A DNA stretch of 64,000 bases from Primulina eburnea. Lineage: Eukaryota > Streptophyta > Magnoliopsida > Lamiales > Gesneriaceae. Both the position numbers and the translations under genes were made by a program. The stretch spans positions 11,866,183-11,930,182 of the forward strand of contig NC_133117.1 of the NCBI RefSeq assembly GCF_022965805.1. Direction: 5' to 3'. Of this stretch, positions 12,587 to 23,505 are shown piece by piece (the stretch's first letter is position 1; each line of letters begins with the position of its first letter). The notes below the pieces were generated by a model. It had not been told where the DNA came from and searched no databases. It was given only the letters and a program-made list of their open reading frames with translations.

Positions 12587-12598
12587 TGGTATCAGGGC
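12587..12598 (+). other. Copia-1 primer-binding site (one mismatch)
   Basis: TGGTATCAGGGC lies two bases after the LTR. It differs by one base from the tRNA-Met-type TGGTATCAGAGC that copia-4 keeps, so priming may be weakened. Confidence 0.8.
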
Positions 12599-12644
12599 AG
12601 TTGAATCTTGTTCTTGAATACTTCTGATCTATAAATCTTCTAGC

Positions 12645-14607
12645 ATGACTTCATTCAATAAAATTCCTATATTCTCAAGAGAAGATTTCGATGACTGGAA
12701 AATCAGAATGCAGGCTCACTTAGCTGCACAAGATGATGACATGTGGTATGTCATAACAGACGGACCCATGAAGATTCTAAAAGCAAATACAGCAATTGCC
12801 ATAACTGAAGGGGCACCACAGAGAATTCAAAAGCCTAGAGAAGAGCGGACAACTGAGGACAAAAGAAAAGCCAATCTTGACAATGTGGCCAAAGATACTC
12901 TATACAAAACACTGGACAAAGCAACATTCAACAAAATAAAGATGTGCAAAACAGCAAAGAAATTTGGGAAAAGTTGATTCAGTTATATGAAGGAAATGAT
13001 CAAACAAAAGAAAATAAACTCTCTGTTGCTGTTCAGAAATTTGACAATATCAAAATGAAGGTTGGAGAATCAATGAATGAGTATGATGAAAGGGTGAGCA
13101 GTATTGTAAATGAATTAAATGCACTCGGAAAAGTGTATACTAACAAAGAGGTTGCACTAAAAGTGATGAGAGGTCTTCCAAAGGAATGTGATGTCAAAAC
13201 TATGGCTATGAGAGAATCTAAAGACTTGAACCAGATCGAAATTTATGAACTATTTGCTGATTTAAAGGCTTATGAATTTGAATTGCAGAGCAGAGAAGGA
13301 GAACCATTTACTCCTACAGCTACAACTGCTCTAGCAGCTGTAAGAACTGAATCAACTAGTTCAGTCGAGAAATCTGCCGATCAGTTAAGCAACGATGCTA
13401 TGTCATTATTCATCAAAAAGTTTGGGAGGTTCATGAGAAAGAACCAAGGAAACTTTCAGAAGCAATACCAGAGAAACAATTCCAAAGAAGAAATAAATGC
13501 TTGCTACAATTGTGGCAAAACATGTCATTATATTGTTGGTTGTCCTAAACCTAAAAAGGACAGTCAAGGATCAACTGACAGAAGAAAGAAATCATATGAG
13601 CATAAGAGAAGACCCAGAGATGATAAGAAAACCTAGAGATAGAAACATGAGGTTCTATTAGCTGAAGAGAACAAATCCAAATGGGCAGAAACTGATAGTG
13701 ACGAATCAGAACCAGAAAGCTCATATAGCTCAAGTGATGAAGAGGAAGTCAAATGTCTAATGGCCAATGATACAGAAGCAGAATCTACAAGTCAACAGGT
13801 ATTTGATTTTATTTCAACTGATTTTACACGAGAAGAACTCACTTTAACATTGCATGAAATGGTAAATGAGTACCAGAAACTTGCATCATCATTTGAGGAA
13901 ATAAAGTCAAAGCAAAATGATCCCATGGACAATAAAACCAAAACTGATGAATCAGTTGATGGGTTGAGTCTAAAAAGGGAAATTGCTGAGTTAAAAGCAG
14001 AGAGAAAGAAAGATCAGTCACTGATCCAGAAATTGATCCTTGAAAATTCAAAACATACTGAACTCATTCAATCTTGGAATAAGTCGTCTACTGCACTGAA
14101 TGAGATGCAGAATTCACAAAAATCAGTTTCTGATAAACTGGTTTAGGGTTCAGTAATCAAGGAGAAACGTTTTCAAATGATACTCGACCAAAGCTGACAA
14201 TGAACAAAGGGAAGTACATTCACTTTGTCAAATCAGCAGTGGTACAAGAACAAATTGAGCCCAGTAAACTGATTGAACAACCTACTGAAAAGTTGAACAA
14301 GACTAGAAGATATGGGATTGGCCATAGCCAAAAGCTTTCAACTGATTCACAAAGCGGGTCATCAAAAAGATTTCAGAAAAACTATTCGAATGGCTATGTC
14401 AATTACTATAACTGCAAGCCAGTTTAGAAGAGATACATATTGAACAATCAGTTGAATAAGACTAAAACAAATACTGTATCATCTGTACACTACTCACCAA
14501 GCACACAAAAGCCGAGAAAAATCATTTGGAATACAGGTACTGGAAAGTCAGTTAGACTAAACCAAGTATGGGTTCCAAAGGGACTAATAAGTTTTGGACC
14601 CAAATAG
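12645..14607 (+). pseudogene. Copia-1 gag, broken
   Basis: ATG at 12645 begins a SIRE-like gag (MTSFNKIPIFSREDFDDWKI). The frame shifts by one base near 12960, inside the segment where copia-4 reads AKEIWDK. It continues in 12944-13636 through a zinc knuckle (CYNCGKTCHYIVGC near 13501), hits a TAG near 13634, and resumes at 13760-14146 in a Lys/Glu-rich, probably coiled-coil region. The ancestral frame ends at a TAG (14605-14607) after the motif FGPK, at the same place as in copia-2 and copia-4. Copia-4 gag gives the intact comparison. Confidence 0.85.
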
Positions 14608-17600
14608 ATATGGGTACCAAATCATATTATGTGTGTGCTTGCAGGTAACAGGTACATATAAAAATTCAATATGGTATTTGGACAGCGGTTGCTCACGACA
14701 AATGACAGGAGATGCAAGTATGTTATCTCAACTGACCAAATATAGTGGTCCAAACATCAGTTTCAGAGATAATTCCAAAGGTAAAACCGTGGGTAAGGGT
14801 AAGCTTATCCATGGTAACTTTACTATTAAAGATGTTTTATTAGTAGAGAATCTGAAGTATAACTTGATTAGCATCTGTCAGTTATGCGACAATGGATTCT
14901 CGGTACAATAAGATAAAAACTCATGCTCAGTTAAAACATCAACTGATGAAATCATACTAACTGGCAAACGATGTGGAAACACATATAAAGTCAGTTGGAA
15001 TGAACAGCCTCATGCACCAGTCTACTTTATTGCTTCAAAATCATCTCAAAACTGGTTGTGGCATAAAAGGTTAAATCATTTAAACTTTAAATCCATTGCT
15101 TATCTGAGTAAACATGAACTTGTAACTGGTTTTCCCAAAATAAATTTTTCAAAAGAAAAACTTTTCTCAGCATGTCAGTATGCAAAACAAGTACGATCTT
15201 CTTTCAAAAACAAGGGCTGTAAATCTTCATCCCGATGCTTAGAACTATTGCACATAGATCTCTTCGGTCCAATACCAGTCATGAGCTTAGGGGGAATAAA
15301 ATACACCTTGGTGGTCGTAGATGATTTTTCAAGATTTGCTTGGGTTATCTTTCTCAAATCCAAAGACCATACAGCTGCACAACTGATTTAACTCTTTAAA
15401 AGACTTTTAAATGAAAAATCAGTTGGGATTGATCGAATCAGATCTGATCGAGGAACTGAATTCATCAATCAAACACTTTCAGGCTTTCTAGAAAATGCTG
15501 GAATCAAGCATGAGCTCTCAGCAGCAAGAACTCCTCAGCAAAACGGTGTAGCTGAGAGAAAAAATCGAACCCTTAAAGAAGCTGCTAGAACAATGCTTGC
15601 TGATTCTGGTATTTCTCAAAGATTTTGGGTAGAGGCAGTAAACACTGCATGTTATACTCAGAACAGATCAATGATTAATAAGAATCATATGAAAACACCA
15701 TATGAGATCTGGCATGGAAGAAAAAGTATAATCACTTATTTCAAAATATTCGGCTGTAGATGTTTTATTCATGATAATGGTAAAAATTACTTAAAAGCAT
15801 TCGATGCCAAATCTGCAGAAAGAATATTCCTTCGATATTCATCAGTTAGTATAGCTTATAGAGTCTTTAATAAGAAAACTTTAAATGTTGAAGAATCTGC
15901 GCATGTTGATTTTGATGAAACTGTACTAACTGATAAGCCAACTGATCAAGTTGAGCTAGCTGATCGATTTACAGATATCGGTTTGGAAGATGATGACAAA
16001 GATGAAAGTCATAATAATCAAAACATCTTTCAAACACCAGAACCAGAGATATTAGATCAATTAAATGAGCAGGAAGTCAATGCTGACAATCAGTTATTAA
16101 AGCACACTGATAACATTCAAATACCAGCTGACGAGGCATCAACTGAAGCTGAAAACTGCATTCAGTTACCAAATGAAGAAGTTGCTGATGCAACAAATGC
16201 AGAGTACAGATGGAGAAAATCACATCCACCACAACTGGTAATAGGAAATCCATCTGATCCAGTAAGAACTCGCAATCAAATGTTAAATTTATTTATTCAT
16301 TCAGCCTTTGTCTCACAAATGGAACCAAAGAAAACTGATGAAGCTCTTGCTGATCCAAACTGGGTAAATGCTATGCAAGAAGAGCTGAATCAGTTCACTC
16401 ACAATAACTTCTGGAACTTAGTTCCAAGACCAACTTCAAAAACCATTATAGGTACAAAATGGGTGTACATGAATAAACTAAACGAGGACGGTTCAATTAT
16501 ACGCAACAAAGCAAGACTAGTAGCACAAGGATATAGGAAAGAAGAAGGAATTGACTACGATGAGACGTATGCTCCAGTTGAAAGATTAGAAGCAATCAGA
16601 ATATTTATTGCTTATGCATCTCACAAAAACTTCAAAGTTTACCAGATGGATGTGAAGAGTGCATTCCTAAACGGTCAGTTACAAGAAGAAGTATATGTTG
16701 AACAACCTCCAGGTTTTGTAAATCACAAACTTCCTGATCATGTATACTATTTGAACAAAGCATTATATGGTCTTAAACAAGCTCCCAGGGCTTGGTACGA
16801 AACTCTTTCAAAATTACTGATCATGACTTTACAGTCGGATCAGTTGATAAGACCTTGTTCAAATTTACTAAAAATAATCATATTCTATTAGTTCAAATTT
16901 ATGTTGATGATATAATATTTGGGTCAACTAACCCCAAATTGTGCGAAAAGTTTGCTAAGTTAATGCAGGACAAGTTTGAAATGAGCATGATGGGTGAACT
17001 GACATTTTTTCTTGTACTGCAAGTGAAGCAACTGGAAACTGGTATATTCATTAGTCAAACAAAATATAAAAAGGAGTTGCTAAAGAAATTTGGTATGGAA
17101 TCATGCTCAGCTGCAACTACTCCCATGAGCTCATCAGTTAAACTAGATACTGACGAAGGGGGAATATCAGTAGAGGCGACATTATATAGAGGATTAATAG
17201 GTTCATTGTTGTACCTAACAGCCAGTCGACCTGATATTGTTTTTGATGTCTGTATGTGTGCCAGATTTCAAGCAAATCCTAAGCAATCACATTTCTCAGC
17301 TGCTAAAAGAATTCTGAGATATCTTAAGGACACGCAAAATGTTGGGCTATGGTATTCCAAAGACTCCACCTTCAATTTAGTTGGATATTCAGACGCAGAT
17401 TATGCAGGATGTAAGCTTGATCGCAAAAGTACAAGTGGATCTTGTCAGTTCTTAGGAGACAGACTGATCTCTTGGTTCAGCAAGAAGCAGACATCCATAG
17501 CTACCTCAAGAACAGAAGCAGAATAGCTTGCTGCTGGTAGCTGTTGTGCACAACTGATCTGGATTCAGCAACAACTGAAGGATTATGGAGTAACGTCAAC

Positions 17601-17843
17601 TGAATCGCCCATATTTTGTGATAATACCAGCACAATTGCTATCACTTATAATCCAGTTCTTCACTCAAGGACCAAGCATATAGATGTCAGGCATCACTTC
17701 ATTAGGGATCATGCGTTAAAGAAGGATATTCGACTAGAATATATTTTAACTGAACAGCAAGCAGCTGACATCTTCACAAAACCATTACCCGAGGCTAAGT
17801 TTTCTTACTTTCGAAATATTCTTGGTTTAATTGATTTATCTTA
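14594..17843 (+). pseudogene. Copia-1 pol (PR-INT-RT-RNase H), at least four disabling changes
   Basis: Protease begins after the TTGCAG at 14639-14644 (IWYLDSGCSRQMTG near 14670). The GAG-pre-integrase zinc segment (LWHKRLNHLNF) is near 15055 and the integrase core near 15245 (HIDLFGPIPVMSLGG). RT spans about 16300-17200, with [14 protein letters not shown] near 16640 and YVDDIIFGS near 16900. RNase H has GYSDADYAGC near 17385 and TKHIDVRHHFIRD near 17675. Breaks: TAA 14909-14911, TAA 15389-15391, a frameshift near 16815, and TAG 17524-17526 (Tyr codon in copia-4). The stop of pol is TAG 17841-17843. Confidence 0.9.
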
Positions 17844-18012
17844 GAAATTATTAGTAATATTGCTTCACTAACAGAATTATTTGAAGAAAATAAGAACACA
17901 ACAAATTGAAAATAACACTTCATTAAGAATACCAACGTTCCCATTTTACAGAAGATATCATGGAATCAACTGAATCTAGCCACACCCTAACCCAATCATT
18001 TAATTCATAAAT

Positions 18013-18345
18013 TCAAACTCTAGAAAATGCCCTAGATTTCGAAATCTTATCAACAACATGCCACTCCTTCCATAGCATCGCCTCCAAAAGACATTTGTCT
18101 TCAACCAAATGCCTAACATGCCTAACTTCAAAACATTCAAGGTATTTCAGTGATCTTGCCTCCTGAGCACGAGTAGGAATAGCACTACTGTCACTCACCC
18201 TCTTCAACTCATGAATCTTTTCCCATTTTGACATCACCTTCTAAAAAACATATATCTCCATCTTTCTCTTGATATCTTTTAAACGAGGGGTTGACTGCTC
18301 AGTAACATGAACATGAGTGCTGCTGCATGCATCAGAATCAGACAT
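18013..18345 (-). pseudogene. Copia-1 antisense ORF A2 (diverged duplicate of A1), one internal stop
   Basis: The minus strand reads from an ATG at 18345 (MSDSDACSSTHVHVTEQ) to a stop at 18013, with a TAG near 18241. Downstream of that stop, 18237-18013 is open for about 74 codons. It aligns end to end with A1: the same MSD start, W-E-x3-EL near residue 40, an ML-x2-E segment, and a C-terminal I-x-x-S. A TATA box (minus-strand CTATAAATAAG, about 18395-18405) lies 59 nt upstream of the ATG, as in the other members. I infer a tandem duplicate of the antisense gene that has since decayed. The product is unknown. Confidence 0.6.
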
Positions 18346-18394
18346 ATTGAAATATTTTTTAACTGATATTGCATCACATTTTTATCACTATCAT

Positions 18395-18405
18395 CTTATT
18401 TATAG
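18395..18405 (-). promoter_or_regulatory. TATA box for antisense ORF A2
   Basis: Minus-strand CTATAAATAAG, 59 nt upstream of the A2 ATG at 18345. The upstream text (CAGCTTCTCCAACATC) resembles the sequence before the A1 TATA box, so promoter and ORF were probably duplicated together. Confidence 0.5.
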
Positions 18406-18658
18406 GAAAATGATGTTGGAGAAGCTGAAGAGTCTCGAGTCAATCAAAGCGTCTTTCACATTTACCAAGGACTTTAAGTTATCAGTTGTTCATTGTCAAC
18501 TGACACCAGTTTGAATTCTATTAATAGTTGTTTAAATAGTCCCAGTTCATGATCAACTTATGACAGTTAGTCTCTCATCAATTCATTTGTTTACATATCA
18601 CAACTGATGAAATATATCATTTGCAGAAAACCCGAGTTAAAACCAGATAAATATTTCA

Positions 18659-19057
18659 TTACTTATAAATGTTGGTCTGGATTACATCATCATACTTCTC
18701 CTCCACAACAATTATCCAAAATTTCAGCCAAACAGATAGAGAAGAAGAAGCAGTCATGAGAAAGCTGTGAGAATGAGCTATGCGCCTCAGGATCTTCAAT
18801 TCATTGCGGAGCATCAGCTGATACATATGACCGTCCTTGAAGACGTCCACCCACACAGCAATATTCAAGTGCTTTCGCACTTGATTCAGTTCTATCACCA
18901 ATTCAGGAGTGGTGGCCTCCCCAGAGTTGTATAAGAGCTCAAGCTCCTGCAATCGCTCCCAGTAATGCAGACTTTCATAGAAGACTTCGTCTTCTATCTC
19001 AGCCTTCCTGGCCTCCACAGAAAAGGGAGAAAGACTTGAGTCACCCTTATCAGACAT
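18659..19057 (-). CDS. Copia-1 antisense ORF A1, 132 codons, unknown protein
   Basis: An intact minus-strand ORF between pol and the sense accessory ORF. I do not recognise a family. It is mostly alpha-helical in character: an N-terminal SPFSVEARKAEIEDEVFY segment, then YWERLQELELLYNSGE, then VFKDGHMYQLMLRNELKILR. No signal peptide or clear membrane segment is visible. Copia-4 has the homologue at 59431-59808, about half identical by eye, with the same start, near-equal length and the same place and orientation. Conservation of frame across the two copies argues for a real protein. A TATA box lies 62 nt upstream of the ATG. Confidence 0.7.
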   Translation of the reverse strand: MSDKGDSSLSPFSVEARKAEIEDEVFYESLHYWERLQELELLYNSGEATTPELVIELNQVRKHLNIAVWVDVFKDGHMYQLMLRNELKILRRIAHSHSFLMTASSSLSVWLKFWIIVVEEKYDDVIQTNIYK

Positions 19058-19109
19058 TTTTTTATCTTGAATATTTTGGATGATCTGTCTAAAACTAATT
19101 GAGCTATTT

Positions 19110-19120
19110 CTATTTATAGC
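19110..19120 (-). promoter_or_regulatory. TATA box for antisense ORF A1 (copia-1)
   Basis: Minus-strand GCTATAAATAG at about 19110-19120, 62 nt upstream of the ATG at 19057. The equivalent in copia-4 is at 59862-59872. A transcript would start about 30 nt further in and have a very short leader. Confidence 0.55.
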
Positions 19121-19390
19121 AGAATATCAAGAAAGCTGAAGAGTCGTCAACGTTTCAGCAAAACCAATAACCTCTCTGACTCTTAAAATTATTTTATAGC
19201 ACTACTTTAATTATTATATGCACCAATCTAGGGGGAATGTCAGTTTTTAAAGAAGTTAACTGAGAAGACAATCGTTTGTGAATTCTCAACTGACTTGAAT
19301 CAGTTTCCCAACTGATCGTTCAGTTTGAAAATTTTACAAATCTTCTCACATAAGTTAACCAAGTAAAAACTTATTATATTCCAAATCAAA

Positions 19391-19648
19391 TGACGTGGCT
19401 AAATTTTTATGACGTGGCATATTTTAAAACCGCTCATTATTATATACACACGATTACAGCACACGTACACACATTTTTATTCAAAATTTTTCCCGGGCTG
19501 ACACGTGTCCAGAATTTGAACAGTCACGAACAAAAGCATTTTGCCCGCTTCACTTCAGTTCTATTCTTCACAATTACAATCAGTTTCTAAGAGTATACAA
19601 ATTTCAGAACTTATTCTCTTCAATTTGCAGATCACTACACTTTCCGAA
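19391..19648 (+). promoter_or_regulatory. Putative internal promoter of the copia-1 sense accessory ORF
   Basis: Contains TGACGTGG twice (19391 and 19410), a TATA-like TATATACAC near 19441, CACGTACAC near 19462, and a G-box palindrome, GACACGTGTC, around 19500-19509. The G-box is 148 nt before the ATG. Copia-4 keeps the same motifs in the same order, with the G-box 145 nt before its ATG. A TTGCAG at 19625-19630, 18 nt before the ATG, could also serve as a 3' splice site for a subgenomic RNA. bZIP-type binding is inferred from motif identity only. Confidence 0.5.
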
Positions 19649-22372
19649 ATGGCAAACCAGCACCCAGCCCATATTTTGAATGCGATGGTCATCGATTTTA
19701 ACTCGGTTCTATCGATTCAAGAAGCAGATGTTAAGAATGTATTTCTAAAGCTTCAGTCGGCAGGTCTCAGGATGTTCTTAGGACAATCTTCTCAGAAGAT
19801 ATACCTCAAGGAGGTCAATGAACTCTATCGGAAGGGATTTATCACTGCTAATGACACTATCTCTGTGACTATCAATGATCAGTTGCTACTCCTTTCTGAA
19901 GAAGCTTTCGGAGAAATCTTCTCTTTGCCAACTGATGGTTATGTCAGCTTTTCTGAAGTAAAAACTCAGGACATTGAAGAAATGCAGTCTCGATTATCTG
20001 CTGATGGACGGAAAATCAAGGTTTCCGATCCAAAGAAGGAACTGAAACCAGAAATTCAGTTGTTAGCTGATATCGTGGCAAAGGGAATATTAGCAAAAGC
20101 CGGTTCTTATGCTGCTCTTACACTCGAAAAATTCCAGGTGATGACCATAATCATGGGTGAAAAGAAAGCAAATTGGAGATATATTCTTTTTAACATCTTG
20201 AAGAATATTCTCAAGTCATCCAAACAGTCATAAAGCTTTGCCATCCAAATCAGTTATCTGTTAAAATTGAAGGGTTTGGTAGCTGAAAATGCTGAAACAT
20301 CATCAAAATTCAAGGTCTTTACTGCCAAAAACACCTTGCCATCAAAAACCAAACTAGAGGTTGAGCCATCACCATTCAAGAAGGCCAAAACAGCAAAAAG
20401 GAAACTGATTCTCAGTGAATCAGATTCAGAGAAAACTCCTTCCCCTAAGCTTGTCAAGAGACCAAGGACTCAAAGAATCAAACCAATAACAACAGTGGAA
20501 GTCATTCCACCTGAGAAAATTATTCAATCAGCTGCTCAACAGCCCATTCAGGCTATCCCTTTGCAAGTAGTCTCACCTGATGATTCAGTTACCAAAGCAA
20601 AGACACCAGCTAAGGTAAGAGCTCCCTTGACTCTTGTAAATCGCCCTACCATCTTGCCTAGAGCCATACCTAAAGGTGTAATATTAAGGGAACCAGTGCA
20701 CTCCACACATTCTGGAATGGATCTTCCTCACATTCTCTCAACTGACAAAGGAAAAGGCAAGCTGGTTGAAGAACCCCGGCCATCCAATGTCATTCAAACA
20801 CACATTGACCTAGTTTGGGAATAGGTCAATGCATTTGCCACATCACAATTAAAATCTTTTGATTGTTGGAAAAGCTTCAGAATAGAAATCTTTGCCAAAG
20901 AACTGAAGCATAGATCTCAACTGAAAAAGTTCATCAAGCTAGAAGCGATTGTGATGAAAGTAGTCAAAGCTGCTACAATTCCACAGGCATTAGAAAGGCA
21001 GAAATATTTCTTTGATCAGATTCGCGTCAAAAAGCTAACAAGAATGGTAGCAAAGCTGAAGTCCAACTACAATCCCACAAGTCCAGCTGCATACAATGAT
21101 AGAGCTGTGTTAACTCAACTGGACACAGATCTTAGTAGTCTGCAGAGTGAAATCAGATTTTGGGAATAAGATCAGGAACTAGTTCTTCATGAAAAACCCC
21201 CCAACTCAAATACTGAAAAAGATTTATCCTCCTCTCCACAAAAAGAACCATCTCCACAACAGGCAACTGAAAAGCCAGTTCAGGGAATACCTCAATCCTC
21301 TCAGACAGAACATCAGCTATATTCTGAAGCAGAACTATCCTTGGCAAACATTGATGAAATCATTCAAGCCGTTACCTTGGAAGCTCAGCTAGAGAAAATA
21401 CAGTATGACTCAGTTACCCATTCAGGTGAACAACCAGAGCAAGACATTAAGATATCATATGAAGCATCAGCTGAGTCACTTATTGCTGAAAAATTTATAT
21501 CTGCTCAAACTGAAGATCAAACTGAAGTGCCAAACCAAAATTCAGAAAAAGAAATACCTGATTCGGAAAAAGCTCAAACTGAAGCACCAGTTCAGCCAGA
21601 AAGTTCTGCTGAACAAGATATTCAAACTGATGAACAAGCAAAACCCTCAAAACAAGAAACTGCTGAACATGTGGAAGGTCAGTTGCTCACTGAATCAAAG
21701 AAGAAAGAACAAAGTTCAGTTAATTCTCCACAGGAGGCCCCTATGTATGAACCATCCATCTCCATCATTCAGCCAGACAGTCCATTTCTTGATCAAAACC
21801 AACGTTCATCATCTCAAATTCAAGAAAACATTCCAGCTCAACCTATGGCTGGAACAATGGAAACTAATCGAGCATTAGTTCTTTTTGGACAAACATCGAA
21901 GCATTCAGAAACGCTCAGTCAGCGACCTCCAATTCAATCCACAGAAATGGATGTTGTTCTTGAAGAAATCCAGAACATACAGTACAATATGCAGCAGATG
22001 CTCGCTGAAATCAAGAGAATTCTATTAGAACAACTGTCTCATACTGTCAAATTAGATTCTTCGACTGAATTTGACTCGGCAAAACTAAACGCTCTTCAAG
22101 CCAACATGGACTCTCTTAGCAGAACTGTGAATGAAATAAAGAAGGGGCTAGTTAACTCACTCTTTACAACTCAGGATGTAATCAGTCAGAGAGTTGAGCG
22201 ACTGGAAACCTCTGTTTCAAATCAAATAGAATTGCTACAGACCTCCCTCACAACTGTTGCCACAAGTATCTCATCAGGTGTAAAACTTCTTTTCATTGAC
22301 GTTCGAAAGTTATCAGACAAAATAGAGTTGTTTGACAAAAAGGGGGAAGAACAGCAGCTGAAGAAGAATTAA
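19649..22372 (+). pseudogene. Copia-1 sense accessory ORF 3' of pol, broken
   Basis: ATG at 19649 (MANQHPAHILNAMVIDF). The N-terminal domain is open to 20233 and holds LSADGRKIKVSDPKKE. After a frameshift come a basic, nuclear-localisation-like segment near 20380-20480 (KKAKTAKRK, KRPRTQRIK) and LPHILSTDKGKGKL near 20725, then TAG at 20822. Next is a Lys-rich segment to a TAA at 21167-21169. The last part, open from 21341, is Gln/Glu/Ser/Thr-rich and then a long C-terminal coiled coil ending DKKGEEQQLKKN. It sits where env-like ORFs occur in SIRE elements, but I see no signal peptide or transmembrane helix. Its layout recalls the ill-defined plant transposon ORFs, not a glycoprotein. Confidence 0.75.
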
Positions 22373-22504
22373 TCAGATTATTAAAATCAACTGATATTAT
22401 ATTCTCAGATTTTATGTTATCTACAAGGAATCCAGTTATTTTATGATTCAGTTGCGTAAACTATTATCTACAAAGAGCTCAGTTATTCGATCTTAAATCA
22501 CTTG

Positions 22505-22566
22505 GTTTTGTCAAACACCATAAAGGGAGAAATTGTTGGAAACTATATTCTGGAGTTTGACAAAAC
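22505..22566 (+). other. Copia-1 polypurine tract inside a 12-bp inverted repeat
   Basis: The polypurine tract AAAGGGAGAAAT (22522-22533) abuts the LTR start at 22534. GTTTTGTCAAAC (22505-22516) and its exact reverse complement GTTTGACAAAAC (22555-22566) bracket the junction. Confidence 0.75.
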
Positions 22567-23505
22567 ATGAATCAATCGATTAACAAAATATGAATCAACT
22601 GATACGCGCAAGAAAATTCGGCAACTGAACTTATCAACTGAAATCAGCTGATACAATGATACAAAGTAAACTGATCAGTTGGAACTGATCAGTTAAAACA
22701 TTCAGCCGAATGCCTTAAAGTCTCTCAACTGAAGATGTCTCGGGAAAGAACAAAGAAGACATAACAGATTACAAGAGCGCCGCACAACAACCAAGACTAC
22801 TTAAAACAAAGCGTTCCGGACAAAGCAATTAAGACGCCGAATTACAATAAATGAAGCAAACAATATCGAAGGAATAATCAAGTGGAAACCAACAGATACA
22901 AAGATCCAAATTTATCTCAAGATTACCGTTGGAAAAGAAGAGTATAAATATGGCAGAAGAAAAAGAAGAAGTAACGATACACCATTCAAAACTTGCTATT
23001 ACTCTATCAAAATCTCAGCTCACTCTTACTTGATTTATTCGTAGCAATCAAGGCTACAAGTTGAGCAAACTAGCACTCTGTAATATTTGTTAATTCAATA
23101 GTGCTAAGATCAGTTACGCACAGAGATCATTTTGTAATACTAAGAGTTTCAGTTTAGGCAGTGGGTAAGTCCTAACTGAAGTGGGTCTGTACAAGTGTTG
23201 TATTTGATCAAAGTCTTTTAGTGGAAATCCTATCCTTGTGATAGAAGGGGTGACGTAGGAGTAATTGAATTCTCCGAACATCCAGAAACAATCCTTGTGT
23301 ATTTTATTTCAGTTCTGTATTCTATCTGTCAGTCAGTTTACTTCCGCAACTACCTCAGTTTAACTGATTGATATTGACCAACAAGATTCCGAGAATCAGT
23401 TTGTTACCAAACTGAACTCAAAAATTCGAAAAGACCAATATTAATTGAAAGTGTTTATTCAACCCCCCCTTCTAAACACTCTTGACACGTCAATCGATCC
23501 TATCA
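22534..23505 (+). repeat. Copia-1 3' LTR
   Basis: 972 bp, TGTTGGAAAC to CCTATCA, followed by the TSD ATTAT (23506-23510). It has the same features as the 5' LTR, with a short seven-base C tract in place of the expanded one. Confidence 0.92.

Larger units (their letters stand above)
11606..23505 (+). mobile_element. Copia-1: SIRE-like Ty1/copia element with accessory sense and antisense ORFs
   Basis: An 11,900-bp element with TG...CA LTRs (979 and 972 bp) and a 5-bp TSD, ATTAT. Order: gag, protease, integrase, RT, RNase H, two antisense ORFs, a long sense accessory ORF, polypurine tract, 3' LTR. By eye the LTRs differ at about 2-2.5% of positions plus a C-tract length change, older than gypsy-1 and gypsy-2. 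All sense ORFs carry stops or frameshifts. It inserted into copia-2, a relative lying in the opposite orientation. The SIRE/Maximus-like assignment rests on gag style, size and the extra ORF 3' of pol. Confidence 0.93.

Noticed and set aside
21405..21878. 157-codon Lys/Leu-rich ORF in copia-1
   Set aside because: It overlaps the accessory ORF in another frame; composition is a by-product of Gln/Glu-rich codons.
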